NCBI RefSeq assembly: GCF_001421885.1
Contig: NZ_LMLH01000004.1
Coordinates: 181,077 to 245,076 of the forward strand
DNA: 64,000 bases
Origin: Pseudomonas sp. Leaf48
GTDB lineage: Bacteria > Pseudomonadota > Gammaproteobacteria > Pseudomonadales > Pseudomonadaceae
Reading direction: 5' to 3'
Shown: in pieces, positions 26,327-35,146 of the stretch
Numbering within the stretch: position 1 is the stretch's first letter
Layout of the letters: every line of letters starts with the position of its first letter
Program-made: the position numbers and the translations under genes
Notes under the pieces: generated by a model
Database searches by the model: none
What the model saw: the letters and a program-made list of their open reading frames with translations, nothing else
What the model was told of the DNA's origin: nothing

Positions 26327-27454
26327 ATGATGCGACATCCACATGTCTGGATGGGCCTCCTGTTGTGGTCGATTTTCGGTCAGGCACAAGCAGCCTGGAC
26401 TGTGAATATGGCGCCTGGAGCGACTGAGATCAGTCACGCAGTATTCGACCTGCACATGACCATTTTCTGGATATGTGTGGTGATAGGCATCATCGTCTTT
26501 GGTGCCATGTTCTGGTCGATGATTCTCCACCGCCGCTCGACCGGGCAGGTGGCTGCTAAATTTCATGAAAGCACCACCGTTGAAATCCTCTGGACCATCG
26601 TGCCCTTCCTGATCCTGGTGGCGATGGCGATTCCCGCTACCGCGACCCTGATCAAGATGTACGACGCCAGTGAGCCGGAGATCGATATCCAGGTCACCGG
26701 GTACCAGTGGAAGTGGCACTACAAATACCTGGGTCAGGATGTCGAGTTCTTCAGCAACCTGGCCACTCCCGCCGATCAGATCCACAACAAGGAAGCCAAG
26801 GGCGAGCATTATCTGCTCGAGGTCGACAAGCCATTGGTCTTGCCGGTCGGTGCCAAGGTGCGCTTCCTGGTGACCTCCGCCGACGTTATCCACTCCTGGT
26901 GGGTGCCGGCCTTCGCAGTCAAGCGCGATGCGATCCCGGGGTTCGTCAACGAAGCCTGGACCCGCGTCGACAAGCCCGGCATCTACCGTGGCCAGTGCGC
27001 CGAACTGTGCGGCAAGGATCACGGCTTCATGCCGACCGTGGTCGAGGTCAAGGAGAAAGCCGACTACGAGAAGTGGCTGGCCGAGCGCAAGGCCGAGGCT
27101 GCGCAGCTCAAAGAACTGACCAGCAAGGAATGGACCCTCGACGAGCTCAAGGAGCGCGGCGACAAGGTCTATCACACCGCTTGCGTGGCCTGCCACCAGG
27201 CCGAAGGCCAGGGCTTGCCGCCGATGTTCCCGGCGCTCAAGGGCTCGAAAATTGCCACCGGACCGATCAAGGATCACTTGGGCATAGTCTTCCACGGCAA
27301 GCCCGGCACCGCCATGGCGGCGTTCGGCAAGCAACTGTCGGAAGTCGATATCGCAGCGGTCGTGACCTACGAACGCAATGCCTGGGGCAACAACAAAGGC
27401 GACATGGTCACGCCAAAAGAAGTGCTGGAGCTGAAACAGGCGGAAAGCAAATGA
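26327..27454 (+). CDS. coxB: Cytochrome c oxidase subunit II with fused cytochrome c domain
   Basis: This 375-residue subunit of the caa3-type terminal oxidase takes electrons into the CuA centre and passes them to subunit I. It has a signal sequence (to about residue 22), two transmembrane helices (about 42-65 and 85-105), the CuA ligands (conserved H in DVIHSWWVP, then CAELCGKDHGFM near residues 223-234) and a C-terminal heme c site CVACH near residue 286. The fused heme domain makes this a caa3 rather than a plain aa3 enzyme. AAGGGGAA precedes the ATG. It is the first gene of the cox operon. Confidence 0.96.
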   Translation: MMRHPHVWMGLLLWSIFGQAQAAWTVNMAPGATEISHAVFDLHMTIFWICVVIGIIVFGAMFWSMILHRRSTGQVAAKFHESTTVEILWTIVPFLILVAMAIPATATLIKMYDASEPEIDIQVTGYQWKWHYKYLGQDVEFFSNLATPADQIHNKEAKGEHYLLEVDKPLVLPVGAKVRFLVTSADVIHSWWVPAFAVKRDAIPGFVNEAWTRVDKPGIYRGQCAELCGKDHGFMPTVVEVKEKADYEKWLAERKAEAAQLKELTSKEWTLDELKERGDKVYHTACVACHQAEGQGLPPMFPALKGSKIATGPIKDHLGIVFHGKPGTAMAAFGKQLSEVDIAAVVTYERNAWGNNKGDMVTPKEVLELKQAESK

Positions 27455-27536
27455 CCCGGTCTATTGCGCATGTACGGAACCGGTCGGGGCAGCACGCCCC
27501 GGCCATCCCAGCCCATCTGCTTGCAGGAGACAAACC

Positions 27537-29123
27537 ATGAGCGCCGTCATTGATGACCATGGTCACGCCGACCACGCCCACGGCCCCGCCAAAGGCCTGA
27601 TGCGCTGGGTGCTGACCACCAACCACAAGGATATCGGCACGCTGTACCTGTGGTTTGCATTCTCCATGTTCCTGCTTGGCGGCTCGTTCGCGATGGTGAT
27701 TCGCGCCGAGCTGTTCCAGCCGGGCCTGCAAATCGTCCAGCCGGAATTCTTCAACCAGATGACCACCATGCATGGCCTGGTGATGGTCTTCGGCGCGGTG
27801 ATGCCAGCCTTCGTCGGCCTCGCCAACTGGATGATCCCGCTGATGATCGGCGCGCCGGACATGGCGCTGCCGCGGATGAACAACTTCAGCTTCTGGCTGT
27901 TGCCGGCGGCGTTCATCCTGCTGGTATCGACCCTGTTCACGCCGGGAGGCGGACCGAACTTCGGCTGGACGTTCTACGCCCCGCTGTCGACGACCTATGC
28001 GCCGGAAAGCGTGACCTTCTTCATTTTCGCCATCCACCTGATGGGCATCAGTTCGATCATGGGCGCGATCAACGTGATCGCCACCATCCTTAACCTGCGT
28101 GCCCCCGGCATGACCTTGATGAAAATGCCGTTGTTCGTCTGGACCTGGCTGATCACCGCATTCCTGCTAATCGCGGTGATGCCGGTACTGGCCGGGTGCG
28201 TGACGATGATGCTGATGGATATCCACTTCGGCACCAGCTTCTTCAGTGCCGCCGGTGGCGGTGACCCTGTTCTGTTCCAGCATGTGTTCTGGTTCTTCGG
28301 TCACCCCGAGGTGTACATCATGATCCTGCCGGCCTTCGGTGCCGTCAGCTCGATCATCCCGACCTTCTCGCGCAAGCCGCTGTTCGGCTATACCTCGATG
28401 GTCTACGCCACGGCGAGCATCGCGTTCCTTTCATTCATCGTCTGGGCCCACCACATGTTCGTGGTCGGCATTCCGCTGGTGGGCGAATTGTTCTTCATGT
28501 ACGCCACGCTGCTGATTGCCGTACCCACCGGAGTGAAAGTGTTCAACTGGGCCAGCACCATGTGGCAGGGCTCGCTGACCTTCGAGACGCCGATGCTGTT
28601 TGCCGTGGCCTTTGTGATCCTGTTTTCCATTGGCGGTTTCTCCGGGTTGATGCTGGCCATCGCCCCGGCGGACTTCCAGTACCAGGACACCTATTTCGTG
28701 GTCGCGCACTTCCACTATGTGCTGGTGCCGGGGGCGATCTTCGGGATCTTCGCTTCGGCCTATTACTGGTTGCCGAAATGGACCGGCCACATGTACGACG
28801 AGACCCTCGGCAAGCTGCATTTCTGGCTGTCGTTCATCGGCATGAACATGGCCTTCTTCCCCATGCACTTCGTAGGGCTGGCGGGCATGCCGCGGCGGAT
28901 TCCGGACTACAACCTGCAATTCGCCGACTTCAACATGGTGTCGTCGATCGGCGCATTCATGTTTGGCGCCACGCAGATTTTCTTCCTGTTCATCGTGATC
29001 AAGACCATTCGCGGCGGTGCACCGGCACCGGCCAAGCCGTGGGATGGTGCTGAAGGCCTGGAGTGGAGCATTCCGTCACCGGCGCCGTATCACACCTTTA
29101 CCACGCCGCCGGAAGTGAAATGA
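27537..29123 (+). CDS. coxA: Cytochrome c oxidase subunit I
   Basis: This 528-residue subunit has 12 transmembrane helices and carries the low-spin heme a and the heme a3-CuB site where O2 is reduced. Ligands visible are H in TTMHGLVMVFG (heme a), HPEVYIMILP (CuB His cross-linked to Tyr), WAHHMFVVG (two CuB His) and the HFHYVL pair (heme a3/heme a). The YIMI tyrosine and the TGVKVFNWASTM segment indicate an A-type oxidase. The ATG at 27537 follows GCAGGAGACAAACC. It is 82 bp after coxB and followed by a REPIN. Confidence 0.97.
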   Translation: MSAVIDDHGHADHAHGPAKGLMRWVLTTNHKDIGTLYLWFAFSMFLLGGSFAMVIRAELFQPGLQIVQPEFFNQMTTMHGLVMVFGAVMPAFVGLANWMIPLMIGAPDMALPRMNNFSFWLLPAAFILLVSTLFTPGGGPNFGWTFYAPLSTTYAPESVTFFIFAIHLMGISSIMGAINVIATILNLRAPGMTLMKMPLFVWTWLITAFLLIAVMPVLAGCVTMMLMDIHFGTSFFSAAGGGDPVLFQHVFWFFGHPEVYIMILPAFGAVSSIIPTFSRKPLFGYTSMVYATASIAFLSFIVWAHHMFVVGIPLVGELFFMYATLLIAVPTGVKVFNWASTMWQGSLTFETPMLFAVAFVILFSIGGFSGLMLAIAPADFQYQDTYFVVAHFHYVLVPGAIFGIFASAYYWLPKWTGHMYDETLGKLHFWLSFIGMNMAFFPMHFVGLAGMPRRIPDYNLQFADFNMVSSIGAFMFGATQIFFLFIVIKTIRGGAPAPAKPWDGAEGLEWSIPSPAPYHTFTTPPEVK

Positions 29124-29136
29124 ACACGCAACCCTA

Positions 29137-29224
29137 TGTGGGAGCGGGCTTGCTCGCGAAGAACGATAACGCAGTTTATCTGACGGACTGCGGCGTCTGC
29201 TTCGCGAGCAAGCCCGCTCCCACA
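29137..29224. repeat. REPIN inside the cox operon
   Basis: TGTGGGAGCGGGCTTGCTCGC and its reverse complement GCGAGCAAGCCCGCTCCCACA are perfect 21-bp arms. The element sits between coxA and ctaG, so the mRNA may be processed, stabilised or attenuated there. Confidence 0.93.
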
Positions 29225-29249
29225 GGGTTCTCGGTGGGGGCTGGAAACC

Positions 29250-29801
29250 ATGGCTGACTCGATTTCCATGAAGAAACTGGTCACCCGCCTGTTACTGGTG
29301 GTGGTAGCAATGTTTGTGTTCGGGTTCGCCCTGGTGCCGATCTACGACGTGATGTGCAAGGCCTTCGGCATCAACGGCAAGACCGCCGGGCAATACGAGG
29401 GAGAACAGACGGTCGACACCTCGCGGCAGGTCCGCGTGCAGTTCCTGTCGACCAACACCGCCGACATGCCTTGGGATTTCTATCCCAAGGGCGCAGAACT
29501 GGTAGCCAATCCGGGGGCTGTGAACGAGATGATCTTCATCGCCCACAACCCCACCGACCGGCCCATGAGCGCCCAGGCCGTGCCGAGCATTGCGCCGAGC
29601 ACGGCGGCGGCCTATTTCCACAAGACCGAATGTTTCTGCTTTACCCAGCAAGTGCTGCAGCCCGGTCAGCGGATCGAGATGCCGGTACGTTTCATCGTTG
29701 ACCGTGACATGCCCAAGGATGTGAAGCACCTGACGCTGTCCTACACGCTGTTCGATATCACCGCCCGACATCCACCGGTAGCTGTAAACACTGGCGGCTG
29801 A
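29250..29801 (+). CDS. ctaG: Cytochrome c oxidase assembly protein CtaG/Cox11
   Basis: This 183-residue copper chaperone for the CuB site has one N-terminal membrane anchor (about 9-30) and a periplasmic immunoglobulin-like domain. The copper-binding CFCF motif (ECFCFTQQVL) lies near residue 129, and the family segments YFHKTECFC and DRDMP are present. It lies between the subunit I and subunit III genes, the usual position. Confidence 0.95.
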   Translation: MADSISMKKLVTRLLLVVVAMFVFGFALVPIYDVMCKAFGINGKTAGQYEGEQTVDTSRQVRVQFLSTNTADMPWDFYPKGAELVANPGAVNEMIFIAHNPTDRPMSAQAVPSIAPSTAAAYFHKTECFCFTQQVLQPGQRIEMPVRFIVDRDMPKDVKHLTLSYTLFDITARHPPVAVNTGG

Positions 29802-29818
29802 GCGTGCCCGATAAGGAG

Positions 29819-29826
29819 AACAATAA
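29819..29826 (+). promoter_or_regulatory. Candidate Crc/Hfq CA motif at the coxC start
   Basis: AACAATAA fits AAnAAnAA exactly between the AAGGAG ribosome binding site and the ATG at 29827, where Hfq/Crc binding would block translation. Confidence 0.45.
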
Positions 29827-30714
29827 ATGCCAACTCATGAACACTATTACGTACCGGCCCAGAGCAAGTGGCCGATCATTGCCACGGTCGGTATGTTCGT
29901 TACGGTATTGGGCCTGGCCACCTGGTTTAACGACCTGAAGGCCGCGCGCCCGGAATCCCACGGGCCGCTGATCTTTTTCGTCGGGGGCCTGCTGCTGGCC
30001 TACATGTTGTTCGGCTGGTTCGGCACGGTGATCAAGGAAAGCCGCGGCGGCCTGTACAGCGCGCAAATGGATCGTTCGTTTCGCTGGGGCATGAGCTGGT
30101 TCATTTTCTCGGAAGTGATGTTCTTCATCGCTTTTTTCGGCGCGCTGTTTTATGTGCGCCATGTGTCCGGCCCGGCGCTTGGCGGTGACGGTGCGAAAGG
30201 CATCGCGCACATGCTGTGGCCGAACTTCCAGTTCACCTGGCCGCTGCTGAACAATCCGGATTCTAAACTTTTCCCGCCACCCAAGGACGTCATCAGCCCC
30301 TGGGGCCTGCCGCTGCTCAACACCGTGCTGCTGGTGAGTTCCAGCGTCACCGTGACCATCGCCCACCATGCCCTGAAAAAAGGCCATCGCGGCGCGTTGA
30401 AACTCTGGCTGGCAATTACCGTGCTTCTCGGTTGCGCATTCCTCGGCTTTCAGGCTGAAGAGTACATACACGCCTATCGTGAACTGGGTCTGACCCTCGG
30501 TTCGGGCATTTATGGCGCCACGTTCTTCATGCTCACCGGTTTTCACGGTGCTCACGTGACCATCGGCACCATCATCCTGTTCGTGATGCTGATGCGGGTC
30601 ATGCGTGGGCATTTCGACAACGAGCATCAGTTCGGCTTTGAAGCGGCGAGCTGGTACTGGCACTTCGTTGATGTGGTGTGGATCGGGTTGTTTGTTTTCG
30701 TCTATGTGCTGTAG
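29827..30714 (+). CDS. coxC: Cytochrome c oxidase subunit III
   Basis: This 295-residue seven-helix subunit III has family segments SWFIFSEVMFFIAFFGALFY, GTFFMLTGFHG-like AATFFMLTGFHGAHVTIGT (here GATFFML) and the C-terminal WYWHFVDVVWIGLFVFVYVL. It stabilises the core and proton uptake path. AAGGAG precedes the start. It is the last of the three structural subunits in the operon. Confidence 0.96.
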   Translation: MPTHEHYYVPAQSKWPIIATVGMFVTVLGLATWFNDLKAARPESHGPLIFFVGGLLLAYMLFGWFGTVIKESRGGLYSAQMDRSFRWGMSWFIFSEVMFFIAFFGALFYVRHVSGPALGGDGAKGIAHMLWPNFQFTWPLLNNPDSKLFPPPKDVISPWGLPLLNTVLLVSSSVTVTIAHHALKKGHRGALKLWLAITVLLGCAFLGFQAEEYIHAYRELGLTLGSGIYGATFFMLTGFHGAHVTIGTIILFVMLMRVMRGHFDNEHQFGFEAASWYWHFVDVVWIGLFVFVYVL

Positions 30715-30768
30715 GTGCGAGCCTGCTCGCGATGGTGTGTCAGGCAACGCTTGCCTCGCTGACACACC
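30714..30768. repeat. Half REPIN with inner palindrome
   Basis: A single REP arm (GTGCGAGCCTGCTCGCGATG) is followed by GGTGTGTCA (30734-30742) / TGACACACC (30760-30768) with an inner GGCAA/TTGCC. The second REP arm is missing. The hairpin lies between coxC and a convergent small gene. Confidence 0.8.
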
Positions 30769-30774
30769 ACCCAA

Positions 30775-30978
30775 CTACCAGGGAGCATGAGACACCAACT
30801 GGCCGCTGAAAAAACCCCAAGCGATCAAAGCCACGGTAATGGCGGCCAGAGCAACACGAACACTCAAGGCAATGACGAGGCGGTTAGAGCTGCTGTCGTC
30901 CTTGACCAGAAAAAACAGGCCGCTGAACAGGCTGACAACCGTGGCAATCAGCATCAGGACGATGGCTGCTTTGAGCAT
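30775..30978 (-). CDS. DUF2909 twin-transmembrane protein
   Basis: This 67-residue protein has two hydrophobic helices (about 4-25 and 38-58) separated by a short polar loop (VKDDSSSNR). It matches the DUF2909/twin-TM family found opposite surf1 in Pseudomonas cox clusters. GGAGTCTCACC precedes the ATG at 30978. It is antisense-oriented within the cox operon, convergent with coxC and divergent from surf1; the role is unknown, perhaps oxidase assembly. Confidence 0.85.
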   Translation of the reverse strand: MLKAAIVLMLIATVVSLFSGLFFLVKDDSSSNRLVIALSVRVALAAITVALIAWGFFSGQLVSHAPW

Positions 30979-31049
30979 GGTGAGACTCCGGGGGAACAAG
31001 CGATGCATTTGAGTATAGCTATCGCGATGACCGACTTTCTGGCGATGCC

Positions 31050-31790
31050 ATGAAGCGTTTTCGGCCGGGTATCGTGCCAACACTGGTGGTCGCGCTGTTG
31101 CTGCCGCTGCTGGTATACCTGGGGTTCTGGCAATTGAGCCGGGGCGCGGAGAAAAGCGCGCTGCTGCAAAGCTACGCCGAGCGCCGGGCAGCCGAGCCGA
31201 TGGCCAGTACCGAGCTGCCACATACCGAAGATCCAGCCTTTCGCCGGGTTCGTCTGCAGGGCGAGTTCGATGCCGAGCACAGCCTGCTGCTGGATAACCG
31301 ACAGCATGACGGCAAGGTCGGGGTCGAGCTACTGCAGCCATTCCAGGACCGGGCCAGTGGACTCTGGCTGCTGGTCAATCGCGGCTGGTTGCCATGGCCG
31401 GACCGCCGTACTGCGCCGCAATTCACCACTCCCACTCAAACCTTGAGCTTCGATGCCTGGGTGTATGTCTCGCCCGGCGCCACTTTCCAGTTGCACGCCG
31501 ACCCGGACAGCACCACCTGGCCGCAAGTGGTGACGGCGGTTGACCCGAACAAACTCTGGGCTGCGCTCAATCGTGAAGGGTTCGCCTACCAATTGCGCGC
31601 CGAAAACGGCCCGGCGATCTATCGGGCCGATTGGCCGGTGGTGGCCATGGGGCCGGAAAAACACATCGCTTATGCCGTTCAGTGGTTCGCCATGGCGCTC
31701 GCTCTGTTCGGTCTTTATCTCTACCTCGGTTGGCATAACGCAAAGGAGAAACACCATGGGAGCGGCCATGAATCCACCCAGCATGTCTGA
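31050..31790 (+). CDS. SURF1-family heme a insertion/assembly protein
   Basis: This 246-residue protein has two transmembrane helices flanking a periplasmic domain. The diagnostic segments are LGFWQLSRGAEK near residue 25, LLDNRQHDGKVGVELLQPF, LLVNRGWLP near residue 105 and the C-terminal HIAYAVQWFAMALAL. SURF1 helps deliver heme a to subunit I. The 3' end overlaps the next gene by 35 bp. Confidence 0.93.
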   Translation: MKRFRPGIVPTLVVALLLPLLVYLGFWQLSRGAEKSALLQSYAERRAAEPMASTELPHTEDPAFRRVRLQGEFDAEHSLLLDNRQHDGKVGVELLQPFQDRASGLWLLVNRGWLPWPDRRTAPQFTTPTQTLSFDAWVYVSPGATFQLHADPDSTTWPQVVTAVDPNKLWAALNREGFAYQLRAENGPAIYRADWPVVAMGPEKHIAYAVQWFAMALALFGLYLYLGWHNAKEKHHGSGHESTQHV

Positions 31791-32349
31791 AGCGAAACCG
31801 TCGGCAAGCCGGCGCAAGGGGCGCTTGCAGCTGCTGCTGATTCTGCTTGGGGTGATCGGTCCGATGATCCTCGCCACCGGCATGTACAAGCTGAATTTCT
31901 GGGTGCCCGAGGGCCGCAGTTATCACGGTGAACTGATAGGCAACGGCCAGACCCGCGCCGATATCGGCGTGCAGGCTCAGGAAGATCGCTGGCAGCTGCT
32001 GGTGACGGCGCCCAGCGACTGCGCGGTGGACTGCCAGCAATTGGTGTACCTGGTGCGACAAATCCAGATCGGTCTGGGTCGTGATGCGTCCCGCGCCAGC
32101 CACGCCCTGGCCGCTGCGCAACCCTTGAACGCCGATTACGACGCCAAGCTGCAACGCGAATATCCGCAGTTGCAACGTTATCCCCTGGACCTGACCATCT
32201 TTAGCCGAACCACCGGCGACAAGACCGCACCGCAGCTGTGGATCATCGACCCCCACGGCAATCTGGTGCTGCGCTACGACCCGTCGGTGAAAGGCAAGGA
32301 CCTGCTGAACGATCTGCGCCACCTGTTGAAACTGTCGAACATCGGATAA
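31756..32349 (+). CDS. Membrane-anchored thioredoxin-fold-like protein of the cox operon (PA0111 position)
   Basis: This 197-residue protein has one N-terminal helix (about 23-42) and a periplasmic domain with WQLLVTAPSDCAVDCQQLVYLVRQIQIGLGRD and LWIIDPHGNLVLRYDPSVKGKDLLNDL, reminiscent of SCO/thioredoxin folds. The C-x3-C pair (DCAVDC) resembles the copper/thiol site of SCO proteins, so a copper chaperone role is a reasonable inference. AAAGGAG precedes the ATG at 31756, inside the surf1 coding sequence. Confidence 0.8.
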   Translation: MGAAMNPPSMSEAKPSASRRKGRLQLLLILLGVIGPMILATGMYKLNFWVPEGRSYHGELIGNGQTRADIGVQAQEDRWQLLVTAPSDCAVDCQQLVYLVRQIQIGLGRDASRASHALAAAQPLNADYDAKLQREYPQLQRYPLDLTIFSRTTGDKTAPQLWIIDPHGNLVLRYDPSVKGKDLLNDLRHLLKLSNIG

Positions 32350-32359
32350 GGGCATCGTC

Positions 32360-33433
32360 ATGGCCAAACCTGGATTTCGCCTCGCGCTGTTTGCCACACT
32401 GCTGGCACTGATTGTGGTGTTGCTCGGGGCCTACACCCGCCTGACTCATGCCGGCCTCGGCTGCCCGGACTGGCCTGGCTGCTATGGGTTCATCAGCGTG
32501 CCGAAAAGCGAAGCCCAGCTGGCCCATGCCGAATTGCACTTTCCGGAAGCGCCGGTCGAGGCCCACAAGGGCTGGAACGAAATGATCCACCGTTACTTCG
32601 CCGGCACGTTGGGGATGTTGATCGCGGTGCTGGCCGGCCGTGCCTGGGTGCATCGTCGTCATCCCGGACAACCGGTGAAGCTGCCGTTGTTTTTGTTGGC
32701 GGTGGTCGTCGCCCAAGCCGCGTTCGGCATGTGGACGGTTACGCTCAAGCTCTGGCCGCAGGTGGTCACCGGGCATCTGCTCGGCGGTTTTGCGACGTTG
32801 AGCCTTCTTTTTCTGCTGACCTTGCGCCTGTCCGGCGTACTGCCGGCGCTGACGGTGCCACGACGTCTGCAGTATTGGGCGACTGCGGGGCTGTTGCTGG
32901 TGATCGGGCAAATCGCCCTTGGTGGCTGGGTCAGCTCCAACTATGCCGCTGTCGCCTGTATCGACTTCCCTACCTGCCACGGCCAGTGGTTGCCGGCGGC
33001 TGACTTCGCCAATGGCTTCCACCTGACCCAGCACATCGGCCCGAACTACCTCGGCGGACAACTGGACAGCGATGCCCGCACGGCGATTCACCTGACCCAC
33101 CGTATCGGTGCCTTGCTGGTGACCCTGGTGCTGCTGGGCCTGGCCTGGCAATTGAAAAGAGTCGGCATGACACGTCTGGCAGGCCTGGTGCTGGTCGCCC
33201 TCGCCGCTCAAATCACCCTGGGCATCAGCAATGTGCTTTTTCACCTGCCGTTGCCGGTAGCCGTCGCCCATAACGCAGGGGGCGCGGCACTGTTGCTGAC
33301 AATGGTGCTGGTCAATTACCACGCCCGGACCAGTCTGGTCCGGGTCAAGCAGCCGTCACGCTGGCGCTTCAGCCTGCGTAAACATTCAGCCGGACCCATA
33401 ACAATAAAAGGAGAGATGCCATGGCGACTTTGA
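32360..33433 (+). CDS. ctaA: Heme A synthase
   Basis: This 357-residue, eight-helix membrane protein oxidises the methyl group of heme O to give heme A. COX15/CtaA signatures are [18 protein letters not shown] near residue 28, [13 protein letters not shown] near residue 74 and, in the second half, [18 protein letters not shown] cysteine pair in each half ([17 protein letters not shown]) is typical of one class of the family. It overlaps ctaB by 13 bp. Confidence 0.95.
   Translation: MAKPGFRLALFATLLALIVVLLGAYTRLTHAGLGCPDWPGCYGFISVPKSEAQLAHAELHFPEAPVEAHKGWNEMIHRYFAGTLGMLIAVLAGRAWVHRRHPGQPVKLPLFLLAVVVAQAAFGMWTVTLKLWPQVVTGHLLGGFATLSLLFLLTLRLSGVLPALTVPRRLQYWATAGLLLVIGQIALGGWVSSNYAAVACIDFPTCHGQWLPAADFANGFHLTQHIGPNYLGGQLDSDARTAIHLTHRIGALLVTLVLLGLAWQLKRVGMTRLAGLVLVALAAQITLGISNVLFHLPLPVAVAHNAGGAALLLTMVLVNYHARTSLVRVKQPSRWRFSLRKHSAGPITIKGEMPWRL
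33400..33407 (+). promoter_or_regulatory. Candidate Crc/Hfq CA motif before ctaB
   Basis: AACAATAA immediately precedes AAAGGAGAG, the ctaB ribosome binding site, and lies inside the ctaA 3' end. It is identical to the motif at the coxC start. Confidence 0.42.
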
Positions 33434-34320
33434 TCGGCGCACATCCTGGACAGGCGCTTTGGCGTGACTACCTGGAGCTGACCAAGCCAAAAGTGGTGGT
33501 GCTGATGCTCATCACTTCACTGGTCGGGATGTTCCTCGCGACCCGCGCCGGGGTGCCATGGACCGTGCTGGTGTTCGGCAATTTGGGGATCGCCCTGTGC
33601 GCGGGTGGCGCGGCGGTGGTCAACCATGTGGTGGACCGGCGTATTGACGCGATCATGGCGCGCACCCGCAAGCGGCCATTGGCTGAAGGCCGGGTCTCAC
33701 CGACCGCAGCGCTGACCTTCGCCCTGATCCTGGCGGCCCTCGGACAAGCCTTGCTGCTGGCCTTTACCAACCCGCTCACCGCTTGGCTGACCCTTGCCTC
33801 CCTGCTCGGCTACGCGGTGGTTTATACCGGCTTCCTCAAACGCGCGACGCCGCAGAACATTGTGATCGGTGGCCTGGCTGGTGCTGCGCCGCCACTGCTC
33901 GGCTGGACTGCGGCCACCGGTCACGTCAGCGCCGAACCATTGCTACTGGTGCTGATCATCTTCGCCTGGACCCCTCCGCATTTCTGGGCGCTGGCGATTC
34001 ACCGCAAAGAGGAGTACGCCAAGGCCGACATCCCGATGCTGCCGGTGACCCACGGCGAGCATTACACCAAGATTCACATCCTGCTCTACACCTTCGCGTT
34101 GCTGGCCGTCAGCCTGTTGCCCTATGTGATCCACATGAGCGGCACGCTCTACCTGGTTTGCGCTCTCGGCCTGGGCGCGCGATTTCTGCAATGGGCCGTG
34201 GTGTTGTACCGTGGCACTCGACCGCACGCCGCGATCAACACCTTCAAGTACTCTATCTACTACTTGTTCCTGTTGTTTATCGCGCTCCTCGTTGACCATT
34301 ACTTGTTGTTGAACCTATGA
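33421..34320 (+). CDS. ctaB: Protoheme IX farnesyltransferase (heme O synthase)
   Basis: This 299-residue UbiA-family prenyltransferase farnesylates heme b to heme O, the substrate of CtaA. The Mg-pyrophosphate motif [19 protein letters not shown] (N-x3-D-x2-D) is near residue 62, and the second region [26 protein letters not shown] near residue 182. It is also called CyoE in other operons. It overlaps ctaA upstream and sco downstream (ATGA). Confidence 0.96.
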   Translation: MATLIGAHPGQALWRDYLELTKPKVVVLMLITSLVGMFLATRAGVPWTVLVFGNLGIALCAGGAAVVNHVVDRRIDAIMARTRKRPLAEGRVSPTAALTFALILAALGQALLLAFTNPLTAWLTLASLLGYAVVYTGFLKRATPQNIVIGGLAGAAPPLLGWTAATGHVSAEPLLLVLIIFAWTPPHFWALAIHRKEEYAKADIPMLPVTHGEHYTKIHILLYTFALLAVSLLPYVIHMSGTLYLVCALGLGARFLQWAVVLYRGTRPHAAINTFKYSIYYLFLLFIALLVDHYLLLNL

Positions 34321-34952
34321 CCCGAACCCAGAAAACCGTCTTCATCCTCGTCGCCCTGATAGCGCTGGTATTGGGCCTGACCATCAACAAAGTGCTCTCC
34401 GGCAAGGGCCAGGGCGATCCGACGGCACTGATCGACGCCGGTATCATTTTGCTGCCGCAAAGCCGCAACCTGCCGGACGTGAAAATGACCAACCAGGATG
34501 GCCAGCCGGTCACGATCAACGAGTTGAAAGGCAAGTGGAGCCTGCTGTTCTTCGGCTACACCTTCTGCCCGGACATCTGCCCAACCACCCTCGCCCAGCT
34601 GCGGCAGATCAAGAGCGAGTTGCCCAAGGATGTCGTGGACAAGCTGCAGATCGTTTTGGTCAGCGTCGACCCGCACCGAGACACCCCGCAGCAGCTGAAG
34701 CAGTACCTGGGTTACTTCGACCCGCAATTCATAGGCTTGACCCCGGCCTCGACAGACGAGCTGGAGAAAGTCGCCAACGCGGTGAGCATTCCGTTCATCC
34801 CGGCTGACACCAGCAAGCCCAACTACACCGTCGACCACAGCGGCAACCTCGCGGTGATCGGGCCGGACGGGACCCAGCGTGGGTTTATCCGGGCGCCGTT
34901 GAACAATGTGAAGCTGGTGGCGCAGTTGCCGGTGATGCTCAAACGCAAATAA
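34317..34952 (+). CDS. SCO1/SenC-type copper chaperone
   Basis: This 211-residue protein has an N-terminal membrane anchor (about 8-26) and a thioredoxin-fold domain with the copper motif C-P-D-I-C near residue 83 ([12 protein letters not shown]) and the distal histidine in [10 protein letters not shown] near residue 175. It inserts copper into the CuA site of CoxB. It is the last gene of the cox operon; ATGA overlap with ctaB. Confidence 0.94.
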   Translation: MTRTQKTVFILVALIALVLGLTINKVLSGKGQGDPTALIDAGIILLPQSRNLPDVKMTNQDGQPVTINELKGKWSLLFFGYTFCPDICPTTLAQLRQIKSELPKDVVDKLQIVLVSVDPHRDTPQQLKQYLGYFDPQFIGLTPASTDELEKVANAVSIPFIPADTSKPNYTVDHSGNLAVIGPDGTQRGFIRAPLNNVKLVAQLPVMLKRK

Positions 34953-34960
34953 CACCGCAA

Positions 34961-35038
34961 ACCCCTTGTAGGAGCCGGCTTGCTGGCGATGGCGATCTCA
35001 CGTACGCCATCGCCAGCAAGCCGGCTCCTACAAGGGGT
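34961..35038. repeat. REPIN-type element with 34-bp perfect arms
   Basis: The arm at 34961-34994 (starting ACCCCTTGTAGGAGCCGGCT) is the exact reverse complement of 35005-35038 with a 10-nt loop. It starts 8 bp after the sco stop. Confidence 0.97.
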
Positions 35039-35052
35039 GGTGTTTCAGGCAT

Positions 35053-35087
35053 AAAAAATGGGGCGCATTCAATGCGCCCCATTTTTT
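35053..35087. terminator. Bidirectional Rho-independent terminator between sco and metQ
   Basis: AAAAAATGGGGCGCATT and AATGCGCCCCATTTTTT are perfect inverted repeats around one base, giving a GC stem with U-runs on both strands. It can end both the cox operon and the metNIQ operon. Confidence 0.93.
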
Positions 35088-35091
35088 GATC

Positions 35092-35140
35092 CTTCCCACA
35101 CTCTGCGTGGGAATGCAGTCAGGGACGCTCTGCGTCCCCG
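35092..35140. repeat. Short double-hairpin intergenic element
   Basis: TTCCCACACTCTGCGTGGGAA is a hairpin, followed by GGGACGCTCTGCGTCCCC, a second hairpin with the same TCTGCG loop. The pair resembles a recurrent Pseudomonas intergenic element; it is just after the metQ stop. Confidence 0.7.
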
Positions 35141-35146
35141 TTAAAG

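Noticed and set aside
32243-33322. 359-residue minus-strand frame
   Set aside because: Antisense to ctaA, which has clear heme A synthase signatures.
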